A stretch of 64,000 bases of DNA from an uncultured Lachnospiraceae bacterium (GTDB lineage: Bacteria; Bacillota; Clostridia; Lachnospirales; Lachnospiraceae): the NCBI GenBank assembly GCA_910577045.1, contig CAJTLB010000003.1, forward strand, positions 186,001-250,000. The letters are read 5' to 3'. A program made the position numbers and the translations under genes. The first letter of the stretch is position 1, and every line of letters begins with the position of its first letter. Shown here in pieces: positions 44,406-53,724 of this stretch. The notes below the pieces were generated by a model. The model worked only from the letters and a program-made list of their open reading frames with translations. It made no database searches and had not been told where the DNA came from.

Positions 44406-45206
44406 ATGCGAAAAATTCATTCTTATTTTGTAATAGATTATTATTCTTATCGGTCAGGCCTTGGCAGGTGGAACCCTTTACTAAAAATTATATTTACATT
44501 AGCAGCCCTTTTGGCAGTAATTGGGACAGAAGATATCCAGATAGCAGGCATTACATTTTTATGTATGGTGGTTTTGGTAATTAAAATAGGAAAAGTACCA
44601 TTAGAAGAGTATGGCAGGCTTTTAATGGTTCCAGCAGTATTTATTGCAACAGGCGCAATAGTTGTGTTGTTACAGTTTGAGGATGGGGGTACATTGTTAT
44701 GGAAGTGGCAGAATCCGATACTGGAAGTTTACATTACAAAAGAAAATTTAAAGCGGGCTTCTATTCTTGTGGCAAAATCCTTTTCCGCGGTTAGTGTGTT
44801 ATATATGTTAAGCCTTTCTACGCCAATAGGGGAAATTTTACAAGAATTAAAAAAATGGCATATGCCAAGTATAGTTTTAGATTTAATGTATTTAATATAC
44901 CACTATATTTTTATTTTATTAGAAATAAACCATAAACAAAAAGAAGCAGCTAAAGCAAGGCTTGGATATAGGGATTGGAGGACAGCAATAAGGACTTTTG
45001 CAAAGGAACTGTCAAATTTACTGATTCTTTCTTTGCAAAAATCAAATACATATTTTGATGCTATGGAGGCAAGGGGATATTGTGGGGAATTAAATTTTTT
45101 GGTAGAGAAAAAACCAGTGACCATATCCCAATTGTTAGTGGTAGGATTGTATTTGGCAGGGATCATATTTTTAATACTAAAGAAGTGGCAAGGTTTTTAT
45201 TTATAA
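44406..45206 (+). CDS. cbiQ: Cobalt ECF transporter membrane subunit CbiQ
   Basis: 266 residues. The N-terminus has the family start DYYSYRSGLGRWNPLLKI. Several membrane spans follow, then the two coupling-helix motifs, AKARLGYRDWR near 182 and FDAMEARGYCG near 219, the EARG-type boxes of T components. It links the CbiMN substrate unit to the CbiO ATPases. RBS GTGGAGG lies within the riboswitch expression platform. First gene of the operon; the order Q-O-M-N is less common than M-N-Q-O. Confidence 0.9.
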   Translation: MRKIHSYFVIDYYSYRSGLGRWNPLLKIIFTLAALLAVIGTEDIQIAGITFLCMVVLVIKIGKVPLEEYGRLLMVPAVFIATGAIVVLLQFEDGGTLLWKWQNPILEVYITKENLKRASILVAKSFSAVSVLYMLSLSTPIGEILQELKKWHMPSIVLDLMYLIYHYIFILLEINHKQKEAAKARLGYRDWRTAIRTFAKELSNLLILSLQKSNTYFDAMEARGYCGELNFLVEKKPVTISQLLVVGLYLAGIIFLILKKWQGFYL

Positions 45207-45236
45207 AATAGGTTAAGGAAGGTATGGGCAGAAAAG

Positions 45237-46064
45237 ATGGGGCAGAAAGAAAGGCTATTGGAAATAAAAAAAATAAGCTTTTTTTACGAACAGGGGAAAC
45301 CTGCTTTAAAAGATGTAAGCCTTTCTATTGATAAAGGTGAAAAAATTGCTGTATTGGGGGCAAATGGTGCTGGTAAATCTACGTTTTTTTTAACGATTAA
45401 TGGGGTGCGGGTGCCACAGGAAGGCAAGATTTTCTATCGGGGAGAAGAGATTGGGAAGAAAAATAGGAAAATTTTGGCGGAACATATTGGGATTGTGTTC
45501 CAAGAGGCAGATAACCAGATTATTGGTTCTACGGTAAAGTCAGAAGTAGCATTTGGGCCTATAAACCAAGGGCTTTCTATAAAAAAAGTGGAAGAACAGA
45601 CAATAGGGGCTATGCGTGAAATGGGCATAGAAGAGTGGGGAGACAGGCCGCCACATTATTTAAGCGGCGGGGAAAAGAAAAGGGTTACAATAGCAGATAT
45701 CTTGGCAATGATGCCAGAAATTATTGTGTTTGATGAGCCAACTGCTTCATTAGATCCAGTAAATGTAGATATGTTTGAACAGGTTGCCATGCGTTTATCA
45801 AAAGAGGGAAAAACCGTTTTGGTGTCTACGCATAATGTTGATTTTGCATATCGGTTTGCAGAACGTATATTAGTGTTTGCAGAAGGGCAGTTATTAGCAG
45901 ATGGAAATTCAAATGATATTTTTTCTAACCAAGAATTACTGCAAAAAAACCATTTAAAAAAGCCGATTATTTTAGAAATATATGAACTTTTAAAACGGAA
46001 GGGTAAGCTTGCTAGTGGAATTATGCCAAAAACCTTGGTAGAACTAGAAGCTTTGCTTTTATAA
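45237..46064 (+). CDS. cbiO: Cobalt ECF transporter ATPase CbiO
   Basis: 275 residues. Walker A GANGAGKST near 42, Q-loop VFQEADNQI near 88, signature YLSGGEKKRVT near 140, Walker B IIVFDEPTASLD near 161 and H-loop STHNVDF. The FQEADNQI/FGP pattern is typical of energy-coupling-factor ATPases. It powers cobalt uptake with CbiQ and CbiMN. Starts 30 bases after cbiQ. Confidence 0.92.
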   Translation: MGQKERLLEIKKISFFYEQGKPALKDVSLSIDKGEKIAVLGANGAGKSTFFLTINGVRVPQEGKIFYRGEEIGKKNRKILAEHIGIVFQEADNQIIGSTVKSEVAFGPINQGLSIKKVEEQTIGAMREMGIEEWGDRPPHYLSGGEKKRVTIADILAMMPEIIVFDEPTASLDPVNVDMFEQVAMRLSKEGKTVLVSTHNVDFAYRFAERILVFAEGQLLADGNSNDIFSNQELLQKNHLKKPIILEIYELLKRKGKLASGIMPKTLVELEALLL

Positions 46065-46100
46065 ATAATATAGTGTGTATAAGCACAGAAGGAGGATGTT

Positions 46101-46853
46101 ATGTTAAAAAAGAAGCAAAAAAACATGGCAGTATTGATAGTAGTATGTTTGTTATTTTCTATAATGCCTACAGTAAATGCCATGCACATTATGGAAGGGT
46201 ATCTTTCGCCAGGATATTGTATTGCATGGGGCATTTTGTGCTTTCCATTTTTAGTAATGGGATATTTGAACATAAAAAGAAAGTTAAAAGAAAATAAAAG
46301 AAATATTACGTTATATGCAATGGCTGGAGCGTTTATATTTGTAATTTCTTCTTTAAAAATCCCATCTGTAACAGGCAGTTGTTCTCATATGACAGGGACA
46401 GGGCTTGGCGCAATTTTATTTGGCCCAATGGCTGTAAGTATATTGGGAATTATTGTATTAGTTTTTCAGGCGATTTTATTAGCCCATGGCGGGCTGACGA
46501 CATTAGGGGCAAATACATTTTCTATGGCGATAGCAGGGCCGCTTTTAAGCTTTGGTATTTATAAATTATGCCAAAAATTAAAAATAAACCGGCGGGTTAG
46601 TGTATTTTTAGCAGCATGTTTAGGCGATCTGTTTACCTATTGTATTACCAGCGTCCAGCTTGCAATAGCATATCCATCAATGAAAGGTGGCGTATTAGCT
46701 TCTATTGGTAAGTTTTTAGGGGTATTTGCACCAACACAATTACCTTTAGCTGTATTAGAAGGGATATTAACGGTTTTAATTATGATGGCATTGGAAACAT
46801 ATGCAAAGCCAGAATTGATGTTGGCAGGATTTAATAAAAAGGTGCCAGAATAG
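46101..46853 (+). CDS. cbiM: Cobalt ECF transporter substrate-binding subunit CbiM
   Basis: 250 residues. A signal-like N-terminus (to about residue 25) ends at NAMHIMEGYLSPG, where the metal-binding MHI motif becomes the mature N-terminus. Several membrane spans follow, with the conserved SCSHMTGTGLGAILFGP near 94, whose histidine helps bind Co(II). RBS GAAGGAGGA. Works with CbiN immediately downstream. Confidence 0.93.
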   Translation: MLKKKQKNMAVLIVVCLLFSIMPTVNAMHIMEGYLSPGYCIAWGILCFPFLVMGYLNIKRKLKENKRNITLYAMAGAFIFVISSLKIPSVTGSCSHMTGTGLGAILFGPMAVSILGIIVLVFQAILLAHGGLTTLGANTFSMAIAGPLLSFGIYKLCQKLKINRRVSVFLAACLGDLFTYCITSVQLAIAYPSMKGGVLASIGKFLGVFAPTQLPLAVLEGILTVLIMMALETYAKPELMLAGFNKKVPE

Positions 46854-46895
46854 AGGGAAGAGTGCATAAAAAGTAGCACAGAAATGAGGGTAAGA

Positions 46896-47201
46896 ATGAA
46901 AAAGGAGAAAAAAGTAGTTTTTATTTTATTGGTACTTGCAGCATGTATTACATTTATTCCTTTATTTGCGTTAAAGGGCGCTGAGTTTGGCGGATCAGAT
47001 GATGCTGGTAGCATAATGGTAGAGGAAATTACGGGGGGTTACGAACCATGGGCAGCCCCAGTCTTAGAAACAATAATTCATGGGGAATTGCCAGGGGAAG
47101 TAGAAAGTCTTTTCTTTTGTTTACAAACAGCAATTGGAGTGGGCATAATTGCCTTTTGCATGGGAAGGTTTGTAGAAAGAAAAAAATTGGAAAAGGTTTA
47201 A
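46896..47201 (+). CDS. cbiN: Cobalt transporter accessory subunit CbiN
   Basis: 101 residues with two membrane spans and an extracytoplasmic loop containing the family motif FGGSDDAG, followed by GYEPWAAP. CbiN helps load cobalt into CbiM. The ATG at 46896, with GAGGG at good spacing, is preferred to an in-frame ATG at 46884. The cbiK start is 5 bases after the stop. Confidence 0.9.
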   Translation: MKKEKKVVFILLVLAACITFIPLFALKGAEFGGSDDAGSIMVEEITGGYEPWAAPVLETIIHGELPGEVESLFFCLQTAIGVGIIAFCMGRFVERKKLEKV

Positions 47202-47206
47202 AAGTG

Positions 47207-48001
47207 ATGAAAAAGGGAATTTTAATAGTAAGTTTCGGGACTACATATAAAGAAACAAGGGAGAAAAATATTAATCGGATTGTAGATTGTGTAAAAGAGC
47301 ATTTTCCAGATTATCTTGTGTATCAATCTTTTTCTAGTGAAAAAATTAGAAAAATTTTAAGTGCCAGGGATAATGAGCTTGTCCCTGGTATTTTAGAGGC
47401 GTTAGACAGTTTACAAAAACAGGGCATTACACATTTATATGTATTGCCAACACATATTATTGATGGAATAGAGAATAATCGGTTAAGGCAGATTTTACAA
47501 GGGCAGAAGGAAAGATTTGAAGAGATCCATATGGCGCAGGTGCTTCTTGGGGATAAGGGGGATTATAAAGAAGCGGTATGCGCAGTATGGGAAGAGCTGG
47601 AAATAGGGCAAGAAGATATGGTGGTTTTTATGGGCCATGGGACATCCCACCAAGCCGATTGTAGTTATAAGATATTAGAAGAAACTTGGGAAGAAGTAAC
47701 TGGAAAAAAAGGATATGTAGCAACAGTGGAAGGAAGCGTTACAATAGATCAGGTGTTAGGGCAAATAAAACAGGGGCCAAAGCCAAGGCAAATAATATTG
47801 GTGCCATTTATGTTAGTGGCAGGAGAACATGCCAATAAGGATATGGCAGGCGAAAAGGATTCCTTCCAAACATATCTCTGTAAAGAAGGATATCAGACAA
47901 AAGTAGTATTAAAGGGGCTTGGAGAGTATCCTGGGATTAGAAAAATATATATTCAGCATTTAAAACAAATATTAGAAGAAAATTATGGTATAATCTTATA
48001 A
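47207..48001 (+). CDS. cbiK: Sirohydrochlorin cobaltochelatase CbiK
   Basis: 264 residues. Starts KKGILIVSFGTTYKETREKN, typical of CbiK. Metal-site histidines are visible in VVFMGHGTSHQAD near 140 and PFMLVAGEHANKDMAGE near 200. It inserts Co(II) into sirohydrochlorin, the first committed step of the anaerobic B12 pathway. The coding start is the ATG at 47207; the open frame further upstream overlaps cbiN. An extended -10 (TGGTATAAT, to 47994) inside the 3' end might give a second promoter for the next genes. Confidence 0.92.
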   Translation: MKKGILIVSFGTTYKETREKNINRIVDCVKEHFPDYLVYQSFSSEKIRKILSARDNELVPGILEALDSLQKQGITHLYVLPTHIIDGIENNRLRQILQGQKERFEEIHMAQVLLGDKGDYKEAVCAVWEELEIGQEDMVVFMGHGTSHQADCSYKILEETWEEVTGKKGYVATVEGSVTIDQVLGQIKQGPKPRQIILVPFMLVAGEHANKDMAGEKDSFQTYLCKEGYQTKVVLKGLGEYPGIRKIYIQHLKQILEENYGIIL

Positions 48002-48059
48002 AATCAATTTTGTTATTAAAGAAAAGAGTAAATAAGAGAAAAGTAGGAGTAAGGATAAT

Positions 48060-48989
48060 ATGGCTAGGTGTAAAAGCTGGAAGAAGATTTTTTGTGGTAT
48101 AGGGATTCTATTATTGCTAACTGGTTGTGCTAGAAAAGAAAATATGGCAGAAACACAAGGAATAACATTTACAGATGCGTTAGGGCATACGGTACAAATA
48201 GGCAATGTAGAAAAAACGGCTGTAATGTCAGAGAGCCTTGCTCAGGCATGGTTACTTGCTGGAGGAAACTTAGCAGCAACTACAGAAGATGCAACAGAAA
48301 TTTTGGAGTCGTCAACGAATATTGTTGATTTGGGATCATTAAAAAACCCATCTGCAGAAACATTGCTTGCAGAAGATTTTGATTTGGTAATTATGTCTTC
48401 TGCTATTGTAAACCAAGTAAAATTATATGATACTCTTGAGCAGGCAGGAGTGGCAGCGGTATATTTTGATATTGAAACATTTGAAGATTATAAGGGAATG
48501 ATGGAGATTTTAACTGATATAACAGGGAATAAGGAGTTATATCAAGAAAATGTAGGTGAACCAGAAAGTATAATTGCCGAGCAAGTAAAACGGGCAGACG
48601 GCAGCAACCCTACTATATTGCTCCTTAGGGCATATTCAACAGGGGTTAAGGCAAAAGGAAGCGATACAATGACAGGGCAAATGCTTTCTCAACTGGGCTG
48701 TATAAATATTGCAGATAATGATCAGGGACTTTTAGAAAATCTTGGTATGGAAGCAATTTTAGAAGCAGATCCAGAATATATTTTTGTCACTACTATGGGA
48801 AGTTCAGAAGAAGCGGCACTTGCCATGGTAGATGAACTTCTTACATCAAATCCCGCTTGGCAGGGATTGAGTGCAATCCAAAAGAACCAATATTATGTTT
48901 TAGAGCAAGAATTATTCCATAATAAACCAAATAACCGATGGGGAGAAAGCTATCAAAAGTTAGCAGATATTTTGTATGGGGAAAAATAA
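48060..48989 (+). CDS. Corrinoid/metal-chelate ABC binding lipoprotein (BtuF-like)
   Basis: 309 residues. Signal peptide with lipobox LLTGC (cysteine near 21), then a class III binding fold of two lobes: FTDALGHTVQIG, FDLVIMSSAIVNQV, KGSDTMTGQMLSQLGCINIAD and EADPEYIFVTTMG. The family takes up cobalamin, siderophores or heme. Being in a B12-riboswitch operon next to cbi genes makes a corrinoid (or cobalt chelate) the best guess. The stop overlaps the permease start by 14 bases. Confidence 0.8.
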   Translation: MARCKSWKKIFCGIGILLLLTGCARKENMAETQGITFTDALGHTVQIGNVEKTAVMSESLAQAWLLAGGNLAATTEDATEILESSTNIVDLGSLKNPSAETLLAEDFDLVIMSSAIVNQVKLYDTLEQAGVAAVYFDIETFEDYKGMMEILTDITGNKELYQENVGEPESIIAEQVKRADGSNPTILLLRAYSTGVKAKGSDTMTGQMLSQLGCINIADNDQGLLENLGMEAILEADPEYIFVTTMGSSEEAALAMVDELLTSNPAWQGLSAIQKNQYYVLEQELFHNKPNNRWGESYQKLADILYGEK

Positions 48990-49962
48990 GAAAAATAGAT
49001 ATATTATTATAGGATTATTTGTTTTGGCTTTCATTTCTGTAATAATTAGTCTATTTTGTGGGGCAGCATCAGTGACAATAACAGATATTATAAAATTGTT
49101 GCAAGGCGGAGAATTAACAAAGGCAGGAAGAATTATGCTGTATGTCCGGCTGCCCCGTGTAGCAGGTGCTGTAATTGCAGGGATGGGCCTTGCGGCTTCA
49201 GGGGCCATAATACAAATTATTTTAAATAACCCTCTTGCAGGCCCTAATATTATTGGAGTTAATGCAGGCGCAGGGTTTTTTGTAGTATTATGTGGGGTAA
49301 TGTTCCCAACAGCTTATTCTGTGTTACCCTTTGCTGCTTTTATAGGGGCATTTTTAACCGTAATGTTAGTATATTATATTGGAAAAAAAACAGGGGCATC
49401 AAAAATAACTTTGGTATTGTCTGGAGTGGCAATTAATAGTTTTTTAAATGGGGCAACCGATGCTATTTATACATTAAATGAAGAGTCTTTATTGGCTTCT
49501 AATGCGTTTAAGATTGGCGGGTTATCTAGCATTAATATAAATGTATTAAAAACAGCAGGAATTGTAGTTTTTTTAGTAGTTTTTTTATTAATGTTTTTTT
49601 ATAATGAATTGGAAGTGTTTAGCCTAGGGGAGGAAACAGCGCATACATTGGGGCTTCCCGTAGGATATTACCGTTTCTTTTTTTTATTACTTGCCGCAAT
49701 AACAGCGGGGGCTTCGGTAAGTTTTTCAGGGCTTCTTGGGTTTATAGGGCTTTTAGTGCCACATATAGCAAGGCGCATAGCAGGAGAAGAAGTCCGGGAT
49801 TATCTGTTAGCCTCTATATTATTAGGGGCTTTGATACTTACCATATGTGATACCATATCACGTACTTTATTTGCACCCTATGAGATCCCAGTTGGGATTA
49901 TCCTTTCTTTACTTGGTGCACCATTTTTCTTATGGATTTTATTTCGTTCTAGGGGAAAATAA
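48976..49962 (+). CDS. FecCD/BtuC-type ABC permease
   Basis: 328 residues, about ten membrane spans. Family blocks RLPRVAGAVIAGMGLAASG near 56, LNNPLAGPNIIGVNAGA near 78, and FSGLLGFIGLLVPHIARRI near 255 before the ATPase-contact helix are all present. With the neighbouring lipoprotein and ATPase it forms a BtuFCD-like importer. Translationally coupled to the binding protein gene. Confidence 0.88.
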   Translation: MGKNKKNRYIIIGLFVLAFISVIISLFCGAASVTITDIIKLLQGGELTKAGRIMLYVRLPRVAGAVIAGMGLAASGAIIQIILNNPLAGPNIIGVNAGAGFFVVLCGVMFPTAYSVLPFAAFIGAFLTVMLVYYIGKKTGASKITLVLSGVAINSFLNGATDAIYTLNEESLLASNAFKIGGLSSININVLKTAGIVVFLVVFLLMFFYNELEVFSLGEETAHTLGLPVGYYRFFFLLLAAITAGASVSFSGLLGFIGLLVPHIARRIAGEEVRDYLLASILLGALILTICDTISRTLFAPYEIPVGIILSLLGAPFFLWILFRSRGK

Positions 49963-49974
49963 AAGGAGAGTTAT

Positions 49975-50748
49975 ATGCAGGAGAAAGTGGCAATATGTTT
50001 CAATCAATTAATAGCAGGTTATGGAAAAGAACAGGTACTTTCTAATATTAGTTTATCGATTCCACAGGGAAAAATTACAGTAGTGCTTGGCCCAAATGGG
50101 AGTGGAAAAAGCACGCTTTTAAAAAGTATAGCTGGGCTTTGTAAAAATATGGGCGGGGAAATATATCTGTGGGACAAAAAAAAGGAAACTTATACAGAAA
50201 AAGAATTTGCTAGGCAAGTATTTTATTTGGCACAAAACCATCCAGATTCTTCTTTATATATAGAACGCTTAGTCTTGCATGGGAGGTTCCCGCATCTTTC
50301 TTATCCAAGGCATTATAGCCAAGAAGATTATCAGTATTGTGAAAAAGCAATGGAGCAGGTTGGGATACAAATGTTTAAACATAAGCGGTTAAACGAGTTA
50401 TCTGGCGGGCAAAGGCAGAAAGCATATCTTGCAATGGCATTGGCAGGGCAGGCAGAAATACTTTTATTAGATGAGCCAACTACTTATTTGGATATTCAAT
50501 ATCAAGCAGAATTATTTGAGTTAATAAAAAGGCAGAAAGAATTGGGAAAAACGATTGTGGCTGTTTTACATGATATTGATTATGCCTTACGTTTAGCAGA
50601 CTGGGTATTACTTTTAAAAGATGGAAAATTAATTATGCAGGGAATACCAGGGCAGATATGGGAAAGCGGGGCGATCGCACAAGTATTCCAAGTAAAGACA
50701 GGAAGTACAATAGATGAAAAAGGCGGAATTCATTATTATTTTGGATAA
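49975..50748 (+). CDS. ABC importer ATPase (BtuD/FepC-type)
   Basis: 257 residues. Walker A GPNGSGKST near 40, Q-loop YLAQNH, signature ELSGGQRQKAYLAMAL near 142, Walker B ILLLDEPTTYLD near 164 and H-loop VLHDIDYA. It completes the corrinoid-type importer with the two preceding genes. RBS AAGGAGAG; 12 bases after the permease. Confidence 0.9.
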   Translation: MQEKVAICFNQLIAGYGKEQVLSNISLSIPQGKITVVLGPNGSGKSTLLKSIAGLCKNMGGEIYLWDKKKETYTEKEFARQVFYLAQNHPDSSLYIERLVLHGRFPHLSYPRHYSQEDYQYCEKAMEQVGIQMFKHKRLNELSGGQRQKAYLAMALAGQAEILLLDEPTTYLDIQYQAELFELIKRQKELGKTIVAVLHDIDYALRLADWVLLLKDGKLIMQGIPGQIWESGAIAQVFQVKTGSTIDEKGGIHYYFG

Positions 50749-50801
50749 GGAAAAATAAGGGTTTGCCAGAATTATAACAAAGAAGAGGAGAATTTAGGGG
50801 A

Positions 50802-51518
50802 ATGAAAGAAGGAATTTTATATGGCATTGGAGTAGGGCCAGGGGAACCAGAGTTAATTACTTTGAAGGCATTAAAAAGGATACAGGAGAGCGATAGTATT
50901 ATGCTTCCAGCAGAACCAAAAGAGGAATGTTATGCCTATCTTTCTGTAAAAGAAGTGTGGCCAGAAATAGAACAAAAAGAAATAATTTGCCTGCCTTTCC
51001 CTATGGTCCGAGATAAAGAACTACTAAAAAAGGCCCAAGATACAATTTATAAAAAAATAAAGGATTTATTGTTAATAGGGAAAAAGGTAGGGTTCCTTAC
51101 AATTGGAGATCCTTCTATTTATTCTACATACAGTTATATTAGAAAACGTATGGAACAAGATAATTTCGCCTTTGAAACAATTAGCGGAGTCCCATCTTTT
51201 TGTGCGGCAGCGGCAGCATTGGGGATATCTTTGGGTGAAAATAACCAGGAGATCCATATTATACCAGCGTCTTATAATATAAAAGAATCCTTTTTACTTA
51301 CAGGGACAAAGGTTTATATGAAATCAGGGAAACGCCTTGCTGAATTAAAAAAAGAGTTATTAGCCTTAAAAGAAAATAATGTATATGCAGTTAGTAATTG
51401 TGGGCTGCCAAACGAAAAGCACTATTATAGTGCAGAAGAATTAGATGAGGAAAGTGGTTATCTTACTATAGTAATTGTAAAGTCAATGACCCAATCTGGC
51501 AGCCAAAGGAGATATTAA
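50802..51518 (+). CDS. cbiL: Cobalt-factor II C20-methyltransferase (CbiL)
   Basis: 238 residues of the SAM-dependent tetrapyrrole methylase family: ILYGIGVGPGEPELITLKA at the N-terminus, FLTIGDPSIYSTYSYI near 97 and TISGVPSFCAAAAALG near 127. It methylates C20 of the corrin precursor, the step after CbiK in the anaerobic pathway. The last residues after YLTIVIVK (SMTQSGSQRRY) look non-native. No further B12 biosynthesis gene follows; instead there is a gene fragment in another frame, suggesting a deletion junction near the 3' end. Confidence 0.88.
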   Translation: MKEGILYGIGVGPGEPELITLKALKRIQESDSIMLPAEPKEECYAYLSVKEVWPEIEQKEIICLPFPMVRDKELLKKAQDTIYKKIKDLLLIGKKVGFLTIGDPSIYSTYSYIRKRMEQDNFAFETISGVPSFCAAAAALGISLGENNQEIHIIPASYNIKESFLLTGTKVYMKSGKRLAELKKELLALKENNVYAVSNCGLPNEKHYYSAEELDEESGYLTIVIVKSMTQSGSQRRY

Positions 51519-51625
51519 AAGAGTTGGAGCAATGAAGTGAACAGTTGTCTGAGAATGATAGGCTTACAATAAATGGTACAACTTATGTTCAGTGGTATGA
51601 TTGTATTACAGATTATATTTTTTGA
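51480..51625 (+). pseudogene. Tail of an unidentified gene overlapping the cbiL end
   Basis: In another frame than cbiL the sequence reads VNDPIWQPKEILKELEQ, then TGA at 51533, then SEQLSENDRLTINGTTYVQW and on to TGA 51623. The stop sits where a tryptophan codon (TGG) would keep the frame open. No family recognised. Between it and the ABC-F gene there is a terminator and a promoter-like element but no gene. Confidence 0.3.
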
Positions 51626-51633
51626 TTAAATGG

Positions 51634-51668
51634 CAAGGCAGGGAAATGTTTCCTGCCTTGTTGTTTTT
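51634..51668 (+). terminator. Terminator of the cobalamin operon
   Basis: CAAGGCAGG (51634-51642) pairs with CCTGCCTTG (51652-51660), extended by GAA/TTT pairs, followed by TTGTTTTTT. Confidence 0.85.
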
Positions 51669-51773
51669 TCCAAGGGATTCTTGAAAATATATTTGATATA
51701 AAATGGTACTTTTCTGCATTTAGAGATCTATATAAACCATACGATTTCTCTTTCCTTTAAACATCTTATTGTG

Positions 51774-51796
51774 TATAATGAAAAATAGTTGAGCAC
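51774..51796 (+). promoter_or_regulatory. -10 element plus shared start-site motif before the ABC-F gene
   Basis: TATAAT (51774-51779) without a clear -35, followed 7 bases later by AGTTGAGCAC (51787-51796). The same ten bases at the same distance occur at the acetylesterase promoter (60691-60700). The leader to 51927 is about 130 bases and shows no clear terminator. Confidence 0.45.
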
Positions 51797-51927
51797 AAAC
51801 CCATTTATTTTTATAAAGAAAGGAACGAAGTAAAAATGGGCATGGAAGTGTAAAATTATTTTTTGCCTAAATGGAACAGAGTGAAATTTGGGAAACCTAT
51901 AAAAGAGCTTGGAGGAATAAATAAGTT

Positions 51928-53724
51928 ATGAATGTATTTACTATGGAGAATGTAAGCAAAAGTTATACGGACAAGCTTTTGCTTGATCATGTAAATTTAG
52001 GAATTCAAGATAAGGATAGAATTGGTGTTTTAGGGATTAACGGTACAGGAAAATCTACTTTATTAAAGATTATGGCGGGGCTGGAAGAGGCAGATGAAGG
52101 GACAATTACTACAGGGAAAGCAGTAGAGGTTGTATATTTGCCGCAGACGCCAGCTTTTAATGAGGGTATTAGTATATTAGAGAATATAATATTGGGAAAA
52201 AAAGCAAAAGAATCCTATCGGAATATAGAAGGAGAAGCCCGTGCAATGTTAGCAAAGCTGGGGATAGCCAATTGTGAAGAACTGCCAATACATCTGTCAG
52301 GCGGGCAGAAGAAGAGGGCGGCATTAGTGCGTACCTTGCTTACGCCAGCAGATATTTTAGTGCTAGATGAGCCAACCAACCATTTAGATAGCCAGATGGC
52401 AGAATGGTTAGAGGAGTATTTACGGAAATATCAAGGGGCATTGGTTATGGTAACACATGATAGGTATTTTCTAGATAAAGTAACGAACCAGATAGTGGAA
52501 CTGGATAAGGGGAAACTCTATAGTTATGAGGCAAATTATTCTAAGTTTATAGAGATGAAGGCGTTAAGGGAAGAAATGGCACAAGCTACGGAAAGGAAGA
52601 ATAAAAGCCTTTACCGCGTAGAGCTGGAATGGATGAAAAGAGGCGCGAAGGCACGTTCTACGAAACAAAAGGCACATATTCAACGGTTTGAAGAATTAAG
52701 GGATAGAGAAAAGCCTATAACAGATGAAACAGTAGAAATAACATCTCTTTCGTCCAGGCTGGGAAAAACTACAATAGAGTTAGAGAGTATATCAAAAAGC
52801 TTTGGAGACAAAAATTTAATTTCTGATTTTACTTATATTTTTCTTCCTGGTGATCGAATTGGGATTATAGGAGAAAATGGTTGTGGGAAGAGTACTTTGC
52901 TTAAAATAATAACAGGCGTAATTCCGCCAGATAGTGGGACAGTTACTGTTGGGCAGACAGTGAAAATAGGGTATTTTTCGCAAGAAAATGAGTATATGGC
53001 TGAAGAAGAGCGTGTTATAGATTATATATGTGGGGTAGCAGAATATATAAAGACAGATGAGGGAATGGTAACAGCTTCGCAGATGTTAGAGAGATTTTTA
53101 TTTACAGGGGCGTTACAATATTCTTTAATCCAAAAATTGTCCGGCGGAGAAAAGCGGCGGCTGTATTTGTTAAGGATATTAATGGAAGCCCCTAATATAT
53201 TAATTTTAGATGAGCCTACTAATGACTTGGATATCACAACCCTTGCTATTTTAGAGGAATATTTACAAGCATTCCAAGGGATTGTAATAGCAGTATCCCA
53301 TGATAGATATTTTTTAGATAAGCTGGCAAACCGTATTTTTTCATTTGAAGGAAATGGGATAATAAAGCAATATGAGGGGAATTTTACGGATTATAAAGAT
53401 AAGGCGGGAGAGAAAAAGAAGGAATTAACAGAAAAGGAACCTTCCAAACAAGATTGGAAAGTAAAAAATACAGATAAGCCTAAATTCACGTATCAAGAAA
53501 AACGAGAGTATGATACAATAGAAAATGAGGTAGCTGAATTAGAAGATAAAATTTCTAGGATAGACCAAGAAATGGAAAATTCTGCTACAGATTATGGGAA
53601 GCTGAATAGGTTAGTAAAGGAAAAGGAAGAAACAGAAAGGCTTTTGGAGGAAAAAATGGAACGGTGGGTATATCTAAATGATTTGGCAGAAAAAATAATT
53701 GCGGCGGGAGGCAGGGTATCATGA
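51928..53724 (+). CDS. ABC-F protein, Uup-like
   Basis: 598 residues, two ATPase domains and no membrane part. Domain 1 has GINGTGKST, LSGGQKKRAAL and VLDEPTNHLD; domain 2 has GENGCGKST, LSGGEKRRLYL and ILDEPTNDLD. A linker of about 80 residues between them (ERKNKSLYRVELEWMKRGAKARSTKQKAH-type region near 220) contacts tRNA in this family. The C-terminal coiled coil (about 530-590) is the Uup-type extension. ABC-F proteins act on the ribosome in translation factor or antibiotic protection roles; this one looks like the housekeeping Uup type. The next start overlaps the stop by 4 bases. Confidence 0.9.
   Translation: MNVFTMENVSKSYTDKLLLDHVNLGIQDKDRIGVLGINGTGKSTLLKIMAGLEEADEGTITTGKAVEVVYLPQTPAFNEGISILENIILGKKAKESYRNIEGEARAMLAKLGIANCEELPIHLSGGQKKRAALVRTLLTPADILVLDEPTNHLDSQMAEWLEEYLRKYQGALVMVTHDRYFLDKVTNQIVELDKGKLYSYEANYSKFIEMKALREEMAQATERKNKSLYRVELEWMKRGAKARSTKQKAHIQRFEELRDREKPITDETVEITSLSSRLGKTTIELESISKSFGDKNLISDFTYIFLPGDRIGIIGENGCGKSTLLKIITGVIPPDSGTVTVGQTVKIGYFSQENEYMAEEERVIDYICGVAEYIKTDEGMVTASQMLERFLFTGALQYSLIQKLSGGEKRRLYLLRILMEAPNILILDEPTNDLDITTLAILEEYLQAFQGIVIAVSHDRYFLDKLANRIFSFEGNGIIKQYEGNFTDYKDKAGEKKKELTEKEPSKQDWKVKNTDKPKFTYQEKREYDTIENEVAELEDKISRIDQEMENSATDYGKLNRLVKEKEETERLLEEKMERWVYLNDLAEKIIAAGGRVS

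Noticed and set aside
47048..47206. Upstream extension of cbiK
   Set aside because: It overlaps cbiN in another frame and precedes the conserved CbiK N-terminus.
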